A stretch of DNA of 64,000 nt. It comes from UBA5239 sp040394635 (lineage in GTDB: Bacteria; Verrucomicrobiota; Lentisphaeria; Victivallales; Victivallaceae). Made by a program: the position numbers and the translations under genes. The stretch lies in the NCBI GenBank assembly GCA_040394635.1, contig JBEBRW010000022.1, positions 1 to 64,000 on the forward strand. The letters run 5' to 3'. Under the pieces are notes generated by a model. It worked only from the letters and a program-made list of their open reading frames with translations. It searched no databases and was not told the DNA's origin. This document shows, in pieces, positions 44,901 through 59,900 of the stretch (its first letter is position 1; each line of letters starts with the position of its first letter).

Positions 44901-47900
44901 ATTCAACGGCAACAGGTACTTACACTTATAGTGCTTATGGCCGCGGCGGCGGTATTTACAATGCGGCCGGGGCAACGCTGGAGCTGTATGATACCACCAT
45001 CAGCAACAACTCAGCATTGTTGATCAATTACAAGGATGACAAAGTATCTCATCTGACGACAGACGCGCAGGCATTGGGCGGCGGTATTTACAATGCCGGT
45101 ACCCTGCTGCTGGTCCGTTCCAATGTCAGTTACAATAAGGTTGGGATTCAGAGCGGTTCCGGGCAGTGGATTGCAACAGACAGCGCCATGCATGGCGCCG
45201 GTATTTACCAGGCGGGCGGATCACTGGTAATCGCCAACAGCACCATTGCGGCAAACAGAATTGATACCGGCAACTACCGGACGGTGGCCAATAAAAAAGT
45301 CTGGGCATTTGGTACCGGTTCCGCGCTTTATGCCGTGAATGGCACCATCAATATCTATAGTTCCACGATCACCCAAAACCAGACCGTAGTGGATGATAAC
45401 ACATTTGCTGATGTGTATAAAGTCCTCGACTATAAAGCTACAGCTGACGGCTTACCTCCATTTCAGGGATATTATTTAGTTGATCCTGTCACCAACGAAG
45501 AGCGGTTTGTCAGCTTTGTCGATGATCTCAGAACTCCGACTGCGCCGCCGGCATCACCGCCGTATACGCCCGCGCCGCCGACCGATTACATTAACCAGAC
45601 ACGGGCGGAGCAGGAACAGCGGTTGGCGTGGGCACAGGACCTTTATGCCGCGGTTGTCATCAACAATAGTGCTGCGAAGCTTGTAATCAGCAATAGTGTT
45701 GTCGCCAACAATTTCCTCAATACTGTCACCGGATCGACTACGGTCCTGCGCGATGTTTACACCGCCGCCGGTACGAATGGGGCGCCGGCTCCTGCCAGTG
45801 CCACTTATCAGAATGGTTATAATGCCATCGGTTATTACAATACAAGTTTGCCGGATGCCGTTCCCACTGATAAAAATGCGCCGAACGCTATCGACCCCGG
45901 TATTAAATTCGGTGATTATAACGGTAATATTCTGGGGATTAACGGTTCAATCGCGGAATTGAATTTGAGCACGGATATGGGGTTCTTCGGCGGTATGACC
46001 AAGTCTTATCGCGTGCTGGACGGCAGCAAACTGATCGAGAAGGGATTTGATCTCGGCAGTGTAATTACAAATGCGAAGTATGGTTTGGATGTGGACCAGC
46101 GGCATAATACCCGTGTCGGCAGTATTTATTCGGTTAACAATATTGGTGCGTATGCCATGCTGACCGAGGATGTCACGGTCAATTCCGACCAGGATTCCCT
46201 GGTTCTCAATGACGGCTGGAACTTCGACGGAAATCAAGGTGGCTGGACCAGCGATACGACCACCGTACGTGAAGCGTTCTTCTGGGCTGATGCCGGGACT
46301 TCCATTGAGGTTAAGCCGAACGAAGAAGTCTGGCTGAATTACGGTGTGGTAAAATATGCCTATGAACAGGGCCAGGATTCCACGATTTATATTCGTACTT
46401 CGGTTACCTTCAGCGGTTTCTTTACCCTTCTCAGCACTGGTGAACAGGGAATCATGACCCTGGATGCCCAGGGGAAGTCGCGGGTGTTCTACATTGACAA
46501 CCGGGTCAGCCAAGGGGCTTCCGCCAGGGCTAGGGTTGCGATTTCCAACCTGAATATGACCAACGGTTCCGGAGGTACGCAGTCGGGCGGAGCGATTTAC
46601 TCGGCCGAGCATTTGGATCTGAATACGATCACGGTCACCAACAGCAAGGCCGACAAGCGCGGCGGCGGTATCTACATGGAAGGCGGCAACCTGACCATTA
46701 ATTATAATACGACCGGTGATGCCAAAGACATTCTCCAGATGAACAAATTCTCCGGTAATAAAGCCGGTACTACCGGGGGCGCAATCGACACCACCGGGGG
46801 CGGTACCCTGGCTATGATCGACAATACCGAATTTTCCGGAAACAGCGCGGGAACCAACGGCGGTGCGCTGTATCTGGTGGGTATCAGCGACACGGTAGAG
46901 ATTAAAGATTCCTCGTTCTCGGGGAACAAGGCCGGGCTCAACGGCGGTTCGATCTATGCGGACACCGTTGGTTCGCTGAAAATCAATTACAGCAGTATTG
47001 CCAACAGCAATGCCGTTTCGAGCGGCGGCGGTTTGTACCTGCTGGGAACTCCGCTTTCCATGATAAACAGCACCATCAGCAACAACGTTGCCGGTCCCAC
47101 CCAGACATCCGAGTCTGGCGCGGGTTTGGGCGGCGGTATCTATACCAATGGCAATCTGACTTTTGAGTTTGTCACATTGGCCAACAATGCGGCGGTGACC
47201 AGCGGCGGCGGTATCTACCAGACCGGCGGTATCTTGAAAGCTGATTACAGTATCATTGCCCAGAACTGGCGTGGAAAGGATTCAACCCCGCTGGTTACCA
47301 ATCCGACGGCTAAGCCCATAATGGATGACTATGTCGGAAGCGGAACCAGCAGTGTGAACTTGAAGTATAGCGTATTCGGCGAATTCGGCACAGCTTCGAC
47401 TGCGGGGCAGGGGAATATCGGGGTCGTTCTGTATCAGGATGCGTCCAATAATTGGGTTGTTGGAAAATCATCAGCAACTGATCTGCTTGACCTGGCTTAT
47501 ACTGCGGACTTTAACGGCGGTAATACTTTGACCGTAAAGGTTGGCAATAAGACCTTTTTGGATGATGATACTTTCGCGCCCATCCCTCCGCCGACTCAGC
47601 CGGACGACCAGAGGCATGTGTCCAGAACGGACCTGCTTCCGCCTGTTACCGGGGTAGTTCCGCCAATTACGATCGGTGCATATCAGCGTCGCGAAATTGT
47701 ATATTATTTCGTGGCAAATGATCCTGAAGCTGATGGTATTACTTATCTGGCGACGAACACAGCGAACTGGTGTACGGTTGAAAGTGGGATCGGTGGAAGC
47801 TGGTTGAGCGACGACCCATTATTTACCTTTAAAAGCCCAGCTTATGCTGACTACCGTTTCATCATCGGTGATACCAGGAATGTAACGGCAACCGTAGATA

Positions 47901-50900
47901 CCAGCGATCCTGACGGTTGGATTGTGTCCGATAAGCATAGCGTCGAAGTCCGTGGACAGGGTACGCTGAATATTGAGCACAATACCAGTATCGTGGTTAC
48001 GATATTGTCCGGCGGTGTGATGAATGTCAGTGGCGGAACATTCTATTCGTACGGTACCAAGATAGGCAACAGCGGTACAATTACGTTTACCGGGACTTCC
48101 ACAGTCGGTGCCGGCGTCAGTATCCGGCAGAATACGAATGCTACGCTGGAAATTGGTGTGAGCAACAGCAGCGGCGGGGAGTTCACCGGCGGTTGGAAGA
48201 CCTTTTCGGTGGAACAGGCCCAGCCGAACAACGGCAACAAGGTCATCTATAGCGCCAATGCGGAACAGCGGATTTATGCGACCGAGTATTCCAACCTGGT
48301 CCTGACCGGTGGTTCCAATACCGCCCGTAAGATTTACAACGGTGACCTGACAACGGTTAACCTGACGTTCACCAACACCAGCGGCAGCTATTCCTCGCTG
48401 GCGATCAACGGGGATATCAACCTGGTCAAGGACGCGGCGAACGCACCTCTTGGAGCTTTCGTGGCGGGGCAGGGAACGGTGATCTTCACCGGCGGCACCG
48501 CGAATACTGGTCCCGCACAGAATATCAATGCCTTGAACGGTAATTATTACAATGTAATAGTGGAAGGTAAGAATGTTGTCCTGGCTGACAATGTTTTTGT
48601 TGACAACAACCTGACCATTGCTTCCTCGACCGGTGTGCTGCATGCCGGAAACAAGACGCTGACCGTGGGCGGCAACTGGACCAATAACAATATTTTCGAT
48701 GCCGGTACCGGTAAGGTGATATTCAATAAGAATGGGGCTGTGGAGCAGAAGATCGAAGGAACATTGGTTGGCAGCAGTGGCAGTACTTATGGAGCCTTCA
48801 ATGAGCTGGAATTCAGCGGTACAGCCGTCAAGAGTGTCACCAGCGTTCTGCAGGCCAACAATATCACGGTGATGGCTTCTACCGAAGTCAAGGCATCTCA
48901 AAGCGTCGTGGCGAATACCTTAGATGCCAAAAACAATAGCAAAGTAACGATCAGCGGTGATGCGTATATCACCACTACCACACTTGGCAATACCGTCACA
49001 TATGCAGTTATCGGCAATGTGACCGGCACGGCGCTGACCAGTGGTACTGGGACCAGTATTTCGGTTGGCGATGGTACCCATGTCAGCAATGTCACAATGA
49101 CCGATTTGACTTTCGGCGCTAACAACACAGTCAACATCACCGGAAAGGTGACTGTTGCGAATAACCTGAATGTTCTCAATGGTACTAGCGGCTTACTCAA
49201 TGTTGACGGTGCAATCACTGTCACCAATGGCATGACAGTTGGTGCCGGTAATAAATTTACTGCCAACAATACTGTGAGGGTTGGAACTCTCACCGTAAAC
49301 GGCGATCTGTATCTGCCCTATTCACCGAATCCGATGACGCAGATTCTGACGATTACATCGGCAGCGCAGGTTGTGAATGGAACCGGAACGGTACATTACA
49401 CCGGCGGCAACCAGTTGATTGCACCATTGCAGTATTACAATCTGCGGGCAACTGGAAGCGGAACCAAGTACGTGGGCACAAGCGGAACCGGTAATCTTTC
49501 GACCGTAAATGATTTCACGGTGGAAGGTTCGACCAATGTTATGGCCGGTAAGGTTAATGTGGGTCGGGATTTGGTTTTCAGCACCGGTACCTTGAGCTTG
49601 AACGGCGGCGGGACTAATATTCTTTCCGTGGGCCGGGAATTCAAGGCCGGTACCGGGACCGTGGTTTATAACGGCAGCAGCGTCCAGGAAATTGCCAACC
49701 TGGCGAAAAACGGCTATACCAATGCGTATTGGAACCTGGTGGCAACCGGCGGAAATAAGACTACCGGAGCCCTGGAATTCCAGAATGATTTCCGGATCGG
49801 CAATGTAACGGTTACCGCGGTATCGGTCTCGGGCGTTGGAACAACAGGCAATAGAAGACTGATCTTCAAACAGGATGACCTTGCCACGGACAGTACCGGA
49901 CGTCTGGAATTATCCGGCCAAGACGGGCTGACGAATATCCAGAGTATCGATGTGGGTAAGAGTACCATCGTGTATAACCGTCTCGGCGGGGACCAGACTG
50001 TGGCCACGGTGGATTATTGGAACCTGGAATTCATCGGTAGCGGTACCCGTACTGCGACCGGTAATGTCACTGTGCTCAACAGTCTGTATGTGCTGGCTTC
50101 GGTTGATGGCACGCCGGATGGCGACGGCAAAGATCTTATGATCACCGTCAAAATCAGCGGCGACCTGAATGTCAATACCTTGGGTACGGGTGCGGGAAAT
50201 GTGGGCGTTGGTACTAATTTCACCACTTCGACCGGTGGAACCGCAGAGTTGTTTGTAACAGGAAATGCCGCGATCAATGGACAATTGCGTATTGTCGAGG
50301 GCGGTCACTTCAGTGGTAAGGATATAACTCTGGGCGGGTTGAATATGAATGGCTTCAGTCAGCTCAGTGTTCAGGGAAAATTGAATGTTGCCAGGGACAA
50401 CGCTCGGATTAACGATGCTACCTCCACGGTGATTTATAATGGCACCGGAGCCAACGGGAATCAGGATATTACCGCCTTGAACTACCGGACCCTGGTTACG
50501 GCCGGTACCGGAGTCAAGACCTGGGCCAAGGATAGCGCTGGGGTGTATGGAAATATCCTGCAGCAGCTTATCATCAAGAATGACTCCACTTTCAAGACGG
50601 AAACGTATATGCAGAGTGGCGGCAGCGGCGGCCAGAATCGGCTCGAGCATCTGACGATTGAAAACAATGGCAGATTGTATCTGGCCGGTGTCGATCCTGC
50701 CGGCAGTGGCAAGGCGATTGGTGCTATAGGTACTTTGATATTCGAAAAAGGCGCCATTATCACTTATGGCGGCAGTGCAGACCAGACCGTAGGCAACTGG
50801 GTGGACACCAGCGATGCGAAAAATACCAACGCTGATCTGAAATTTGAATTTGCCGATTCCGGCAAAAAGACCTATAACGGTAATTTCTCGGTCGGAGAAC

Positions 50901-53900
50901 TCCATATCCTCGGCACCAGCGGCGTTGTCGGAGTCGTTACCGGGAACCTGACTGTTAACGGTATTTCCGGCGGTCCGGCAAAACTGACTTTCGTCGGGAA
51001 CGGCGAGCTGCAGCTCGCCGGCAATCTGACCACGCCGGAAAATATGGATTTGACCTTCGATGCCGGTAGCGGTACCATGCATTACAACAGCGACACTGCC
51101 TGGCAGGTCGTGAATAACCTCATTTATCACAATCTGAAGATTTCCAATGCCAACAAGCTGCTTGCCAATAACAAGTTTACGACGGTGTCAAATGAGTTCA
51201 TATTTGCGAATCATGCTTCGTTGTTGATTCAGGGAAAGGACCTCTCGATCAACACGGTTATCGGCGACAGCGGCCGCGACAATCAGTATTTCATTTTTAA
51301 CGATACGACATTAAACAGCGGCGGAAGATTGACTTTCTCGCTTGCCAACAATGCGGATCGGACGATTATCGGCGGCAGCGGCAACCAGGCCTCGAGCTAC
51401 TGGAATAATATGTGGTTCAAGAATGAATCCGGCAGCACTGCTCAGGTTTACCTGAATGTGGGCAAACTGGGGACTCCTCCGGATGGTTGGGGATTGAATC
51501 CCGAAACGTTCATCAAGCAGTCGTTCAACCTTAGTGGCATTCCTTATTGGGACTTCTCGTTTAACGTGACCGATACGAATGCGGCCGGCGCCAACTACAG
51601 CGATTACTTCAAGGCCATGTACTATGACTGGTACAGAATGTCTGGCTGGTATGCGGTTGAGGACTACATGGAAATTTGGAGCTCGGGCACCTACCGGGTC
51701 GGAACCGTCGATATCAAAAATCTTCTGAAACCCGGCGATGAACCGTTGATCGTGACCAATACCAACGATTACAGTTATTATATCGATCCGGCTACTGGAT
51801 CCATGGACAGCCGAATCGGCACGTTGCGGTTTGCCATCGAATATTCCAATATTACGAACGGGCTGCAGAAGGTCACTTTTGCTACGGACTTCGATCTGAA
51901 TGTTGACAATATAAATCCGGGGAATACGATCTACCTGGAAGGTACCGGCTTGAAAATTACCGATGACCTGGTAATCGAAGGTCCCGGTTTCGAGCGGGTT
52001 ACCATCAGCGGCGCCCATCTTCTGGATGGTTCACGGTTGATTACGATTGTGGAGAATGTCGGAGTTGAACTCGACGGTTTGACGCTTTCGGACAACTACG
52101 GCGGTGGCATCCTGAACTACGGCAGCCTGGTTATGGATGACGTCGTCATTCAGCGCATGGGATATGTGACCATCGGCAGCCAGATGTACACTAATGATTA
52201 TCTGTCCGGTTCGGGTCTCTATAATGCAGCGGGCGCTTCGGTTTACGGAAATAAAGTCCGCTTCTACGAGAATTATGGTGCTGCAGGGGTCGCAATCTTC
52301 AACGAAAGCGGTTATGCAAATCCGAATTATGTACCGGCGAGCGGCAATACTCCTGCTGTTGGTACCCCGTATATCGCAGGCGGTGCAGCCAAGTTCGAAA
52401 ACCTGGTAGTGGAAAACAATTACAGCAGTTATATCAATGGTGAGGCCTACGGTGCCATTTTCAATGGTATCAAGGCAAGTATGACGATTATGAACGCCAG
52501 CATCAGCCAAAACGATGACATTGGCATTGTCAACGGCGGGAGTTTCTACGGATATAACATGACCATCTTCGGAAACTCTGACTATGGTTTCCATAACGGG
52601 CTCTCCTATGTTGATGATCCGGATCAGGTGGTCCATGGCGATGCTTATGTTGAAAACTCGACCGTTGCGTACAACTGGAGAAGTTGGAGCGGCAAAACTG
52701 TAATTGTGCAGAATACGATCTGGCAGGAAGATGATGGTATCAATGCTCGACTGGATGATTACCGGACCGGCGCGACTGTTGCCATGGTAGATGTCTTCGG
52801 CAACGCCGCTGACATCGATTTCGGCGATCACGGCGGCTGGGTCAGTACCCTTGCGTTTCGCAGCGATATCACCGCGGCGACTCTGGCGAAACTGGCCAGC
52901 AGTACCGACGGTGCGACCAAGTTCGACGCCCGCGGTTATCTGGTGAATGGCAGCCGTGATTACGGCGCCTATGAGTACAATGCCTATGTGGCGTTCAACC
53001 AGACCCGCCCGGAAGAAAACCAGAACTTCTATACGAACATTGATGATGCGATCAAGGCGGCACGCGCCGGGGAAGTGATCGAACTGGTGAACAGCAGGAT
53101 CCTGATCGATGGCGAAATCGTGATCAATAAGGACCTGATGATCGTCGGCCATGGCGAAGGCAACACGGTGCTCGATAATATCGGCAACGGCCGGATCTTC
53201 CGGATTGACAACAATGATCCGGACTCCCAGATCATGGTCGGCCTGCAGGGAATGAGTCTGATCGGCAATGCCTCCATAACCGTTACCGCCAATGGCGGCG
53301 GCGGGCTGATCTACAACAACGGCGAAAACCTGGTGCTCAACCAGATGACCCTGAAATACGGTAATGCGTCGAACGGCGGTGCTTTGTACAACAACGGCGG
53401 TAATGTGGTAATTATCCAATCCACGTTCTTCGGCAATAAAGCCACCCAGAACGGCGGCGCCATTTACAACGCCGGTGCCGGTATGATCGATATGACCACG
53501 ACTACGATATCCAACAACGAGGCCAAGGTCAACGGCGGCGGTATTTACAGCGCCAACAACGGTATCCTGACGATCGACAGCAGCACGGTGGACTACAATA
53601 CGGCCGGCGGCAACGGCGGCGGGTTGTATCTGGACTTCAACCGGTTCACGGCTACGAATCTCACGGTGGCGTACAACCAGAGCACAAGCACGACCAACGG
53701 GCTCGGCTCCGGTATCTACGGCAGCGGCGACTGGGTGCTCACCAACGTGACCGTGGCGTACAACTACACCGACACGATCGGTGGCGCCGGGTTGTATTTC
53801 ACCTCGGGAGCATTCAATATGTCGAACGGATTGTTTGCTTACAACTACTTCACGTATAACAATGTTGATTATTCGAGGAGCTTGTATTTTGACGGCAGTA

Positions 53901-56900
53901 TTCCGGAAGAAAATATTCTGATTTATGATTCGCTGACCAGTGAATCCGGAATCGGATATAGTATTTTTGGCAGTGGCAAGTTGAAGGATAATGGCGGCTG
54001 GGTCAGAACCTTGGCTATATCATCGGATTTTTCCTACGATTCCGAGAGCCGGGGCAATAAGTCGGGAGCACCCGAGTCCGATGCCCGTGGTTACCTCGTA
54101 GGCAGCACGATCTACAGGGGTGCGTATCAATATCATGGGCTGCTTGGCAGGCTCACTTACCGTGAGAATGGCGCGTCTACCGATACAGTGGTCGATATTT
54201 ATGATCTCTCGCAGGTCAGTATCTCTTTGAATTCGGCTACGGTTATCAGCGATGCGGTATTGCAGCTGGTTAATTCCCGGATTCTGGTCCATGATATCGA
54301 TTTCGGCATGTGGACCAATAATCCGGCCGATGGGCATAAGTATGCCAGTCAGAATATTATCGTTTATGGCCATGCCGAGGGCGGTACGGTGATCAGTGCC
54401 GGCAAGATGGGCGCGCTCTTTACCGTCAGCAGCAATTTCTATCAGGCCTCCGGGTCAACTTCAAACACCGGCGTATTCGGAACCCTTACTTTTGACCGGG
54501 TTACGTTGAGAGATGGTATTTCGTGGAATGGACCGGTGATGTCTTATAAGTATATCGATACTCGGACGGTCAAAGAAGCGACCGGCAGTGTAGTTTTCAA
54601 GGATTCGCAACTGTTGAACAACGTGGCATTTGGCAATGGTGGTGCGATCTATCTGGGAACCAGAGCCTCGACGATAGCCGGGATTTCGGTTCAGATCAAT
54701 ACTTCGACCATCGCCAACAATATTGCCCTGGGCAGTGGCGGAGCCATTTATGCTGCGCAGGCAGTGACGATCAATACTTCGACCATCGCCTACAATACTG
54801 CTCTTGGCAACGGTGGTGCGATCGCCATCGTCGAAGGCGCCGGCGATACGAAGGGATCTGCGGTGATCAGCAATTCGACCATCAGTTTCAACACAGCCAA
54901 TAGCCTTGGCGGCGGTATTTATAACGATAATGCGCTGACCATGAATGGTACCATTCTCGGGAAGAACCGTTCGACGGAAACGCCTTACTCCAACACTTAT
55001 TACGGCTGGGACTATCATGCGACAAGCCGCCAGGGCGTTACGGTCAATAACGGACGCGACAATATCGTCGAGCATCAGAATGGCTACAGGACCGCACTGG
55101 ATACGCAGGGAAATGCCCAATATTTTGCCCTGTTGAGCACTGAGAAGTCCGGCGGTGAAGTTGTTAACTACTTCTCGGTCACCGATCTTTACCAGACCGG
55201 TTATGTGGCGGACAACGGCGGCTGGGGCGGAACGATTGAGCTTTCGCGTAACAGTTATGCCAAGAACAAGCTTGGTCAGTCCGGAACCGACCAGCGCGGT
55301 TACGGCTATAACGAAGTTCGTGATATCGGTGCGTTCGAAGGCGGCGGTACGTTTGCCAGTGTTGTCGTCAATGGCGCAACCAGGTATTTCAGCAACCTGC
55401 AGGCGGCGATCAATGCCGCGGGCAATGGCGGTACGGTGACGGTCAGTGCAGTCCGTATCAAGGCGCATGACATCAACATTACCCAGAATGTGACGGTGAA
55501 GGTGGATGCCGACGCCGGGTCCGCACGGGTCCGCGGCAAGCAGTTGTTCATCGATGCCGGTCATTTCGGCCGCGTGTTCAGCAATGCCAGCAGCAAGACC
55601 TTTACGCTGTACGACACCTATATGTACAACGGGGTCAGCATGGCGGCCAGCGGCAGTTCCGGCATGATCTCCGGCGGCAACGGCGGTTTGATCTTCAACA
55701 ACGGAACCATGAACCTGGTCAATGTCAGCGGCACAAATTCGTTTGCCCAGACTTCCGGCGGAGCCATCTACAGCACGGGCAGTCTGACGATTTCCGCCAA
55801 TGGCGACCGTGCGTTGCTCAATACGACCTTTGAGAACAACAATGCGGGCTTCTCGGGCGGTGCAATCTACGCGGCCGGAAGCCTGGTCCTGAAGGGGTTG
55901 GCTTCCCGTGAAGCTCCGAGTTCGGGGCAGGCCCTGTATTTCCGTTACAACCGGGCGGAAAACGGCGGCGCGATCTATCTGGAAGGTGCTTCCCTTGACG
56001 CCGCGGACGTTTACATGATCGGCAATATGTCCTCCCGCGACGGCGGCGCACTTTATGTCAAGGCTTCGGGGGACAACAGTATCAAGTTTGATAAGAGTAC
56101 GCTGACCTACAACGGCGCCATGAATAACGGCGGTGCGATTTATCAGGCGGGCGGCACTCTGTACATTGGCGATTCTTTCCTCGATGAGAACATGGCTTTC
56201 GTCAGTGGCGGCGCACTTTATGGTGACAGCATTCTGAGCACCTCGCTGGTGACCAGAAGTACCGATGGCGAACATGATCTGAAACGTTATACCCGTTTCC
56301 TCAACAACCATGCGATGTCGGGCAACGGCGGTGCGGTCTACCTGCTCAACCCGACGATTGTGGATATCTACGCTGAGAAGTTGCCGGAATCGATCTATTT
56401 CGAGTCAAATTATTCCTATCAAGGTAACGGCGGAGCCATCTACATCAATGGCGATGCCACCCGTACCACGGTAGCGATCCATGATCAGGGCGACTTCAAG
56501 GACAACCATGCGGTTAATGGTGGCGCGCTGTATATCGAAAATGTCAAACGGGTCGACATCTATCAGAACGTCGAGTTCTATGACAATAACACCTACCGGG
56601 ATACCTGGCAGTATTACCCTGAAGGTTCCGGTGGTGCGATTTACCTGAGCAGTGTGGGTGAGTTCCATATCAATGCATATGATATCGATCCCACCACCAA
56701 GCCCGGCAATGTGAGCATCTACCGCAACGACGCCGGTGAGCAGGGCGGCGGTATCTATGCGAAAAATGTCGGCGTTATCGCGATCCGCGACCTTGAGCTT
56801 GGCAACAACACGACCCGTTACGGCGAAGGCGGCGGTATCTATGTCGAAGGCAATACCACTGCCATATCGATTATTGATGCCGATATCTATGCCAACTATA

Positions 56901-59900
56901 CCGGGGCTACTTCAAGCGGAATCGTGGACCGTACCATTGTTGGCGGCGCGCTTTATGTCAAGGCGGTAAATGCCGTGATCAACATCAGCAACTCCGGTTT
57001 CGATGCCAACAGCGCGGGCAACGGCAGCGCGATCTATATCGATCAGGCCAAGTCCATGGAGATCGTCAGTACCTCCTTCGGCAACCAGCTCGGCAATGCG
57101 ATATACGTCAACAGCCTGAGCAATGGACTGATCCTGAACTTCGTCACCTTCGGCTACAACAATGCCAAAAACTATACTGCCAGTACCGCTTCGGCGCTGC
57201 ACTATGTCAGCGGTAGCCTGATTGTGTCGAACAGCATCTTCTATGAAGAATTCGGCTCGACTCCGGTATTCCTGGAAAATGGTGTGAACGTGGTGAAGAG
57301 CAACAACAATATCTTCTACCGCAGTGAATATTATAAGCTGAACAACTCCGGTTCCCTGTTCGGGGCAGTCAATGGCACGATAGAAGCTTACCGCTGGAAC
57401 GAAGCCAGTGGCGAAAGCGCCTTTGTGCGCGATGCCAACGGCAATATCATCGGCAAGAATAGTACCGGTACCGATGCATTCATCAAGGATAATCTGTACC
57501 TCAGCAATGATATGGCTTACCATGGCAACCTGCTGAGCCGTTCGCTGGCGATCGAAGCCCGTGACAGTATTGCGATTCACTACATCTATAGGGGTGTCGA
57601 AACCGCCGCCGGCAGCGCCGATGTGGCCGTCCATTACGACCAGCGCGGCAACCTGCGTACCGGTATTTCGGTGATCGAAACCTTCTTCTACTATGAAAAT
57701 GGCAAGATGTATGTGGTTACCCGCAACAGCCAGCAGCTCGGCTTTGCCAGCCAGACGGAATATACCGGCAGTGATCCGATCGAAGGATACAGCGGCGTAG
57801 TCTATCGCAAAGATGCAAACGGCTGGTATGTTGAATTCGAAGGCGCCTACGCCGGCCATCTGGTTGGAGCTCAGCAGCTCGCCAGCGTGGAAGTGAAGGT
57901 TCATTATGAATTCTACCGCCCGAATTCGGCATATGCCAGCGGCTGGGAGAAAGTCACCGTCAGAGACGGCGAACCGGTGGAGTACACCGAAGCCTCGATT
58001 TCCGATATCAACAAGGTTGGTGCGATCACGGTCAGCATCGGTGCGTTTGAGGCGAACTTCTACATGGTGGTCACCACCAATGAAGACGACAGGCTCAATC
58101 CGGAATGGTACATCAAGCCGGAAGGCAGCACCTGGCACGACCTTGATGCGGCCCTGACCGGTACCTGGGGCGATCCTGTCGGCGTCACCTTGCGCGAAGC
58201 GATCTACTGGATCGATAATTACTCCATTGTAAACCGGGATTATCTCAATGCCGATGGCAAGACGCTTTATGACGCCAATGGAAATCCGCTGTGGGATTCG
58301 ACCAACTCCAGCAACCGTTTCATCATCGACGGCAACCGTTACATCAAATTCACTGACGATGTCGTTTACGGTGGCAGGAATGTATTCACCATCACCGAGG
58401 GGACTAGCGGTAGTTTCGAGATCAACCACAAGGATATCACGATCGGTATGGTCAATGGCCTTTTCGGTTGGGAAGAATTCAAAGCTGATAATACCTTCCA
58501 GTCGCAGGAAAGCGAATACCGGATCACCATCAACGGCAGCAATGAAACCCGTCTGTTCACGGTTTCGACCCGCTATGACACGCACCGGGATAATGTTGAC
58601 AAGCATTTGTGGATATCGAATTTGACCCTGAACAACATCACGTTGACGAATGGTTATACGGATGCCACAATCAAGCTTCATAATGATGGAACCGGTGGCA
58701 AAGGCGGCGCGATTTACAACTATGGTGTCGTGACGTTGAACAACGTGCTGATCAAGGACTCCGTGGCGTCCAATAAGGCGGATACTGCTGGAGCCAGCAG
58801 CTATACCGGTATGGGCGGTGCGATTTACAACGCTTATGTTGTAGATTACGAGACCGGAATGACAATGCGCGGCGAACTTTACATGTATGATAGCACCATC
58901 GAGAACAACACCGCCAGAGCTACCGACCATGAGGCCAAAACAACCACTGCCGGTCAGGGAGGCGGAATCTACAACGCGGGTATCATGGAAATCTACCGTT
59001 CCGCCATTATCGGCAATACTGCTGAAGGTTTCGGATTGGTGAAGACGGAATCCCGTTATAAAGCCGATGACTTCTCTACTGGTTTGGGCGGCGGTTTGTA
59101 TCTGATAGCCGGTTCCGCAAAAATCGTGGCGTCGACTATTACTCAGAATAATCAGATGATGAACGGTACCGGTCCCGGAAATGTCATCAACAGCCAGACC
59201 GGAGTCGCATTCCGTATGGACGGAGGTTCGCTGGTATTGGATGGTAATACGATTGCATATAACCATGTGACCAAATATGAGAGTGGCGGTTCAAGCTATG
59301 CCATTTCGATTTTGGGCGGGTCCAATGTCTCGATGACCAACAATATCATTGCCGAGAACTTGACTGAAGGTTCGGCTCCGCAGCGGAAGGACCTTTATTC
59401 CAGCGTTAATATTCATGGCGGTAATAATATCATCGGCTGGCGGGACGGCGGCAGGTTCATCTTCGATCCCGGCTACGACGGCAACATCGTCGGGGATATC
59501 GGTACCGGTCTGGTTGACAAGTTGTTCATGGCGAGCGAGGACAACCTCAAGTACAACGGCGGCATGACACGCAATTACCGCATTGGCGCGGGCAGCGTGG
59601 CGATTAATGGCGCCAGGTATGCCGATGGTTCGTTTGACCAGAGAAACCTCACGGCCGGTAAACAGCAGAATCGCAATACCATCGGTGCCTACGAACTGCT
59701 GACTTATGTCGAGACCGAAAGTTCCCAGGTTGACCAGGCGCTCACCAGCACCGGTATCACCTACGACTACGGTTTCTTCATGGATGACAACGGCGTCGTG
59801 CAGCAGGGCCGCTTCGGCTGGAATCACAACCTGCGCAATGCGCTGTATCTGGCCGACGAAGGCGCGACTGTCGAAATCAAGATCATCGAAGGCAGCGAAG

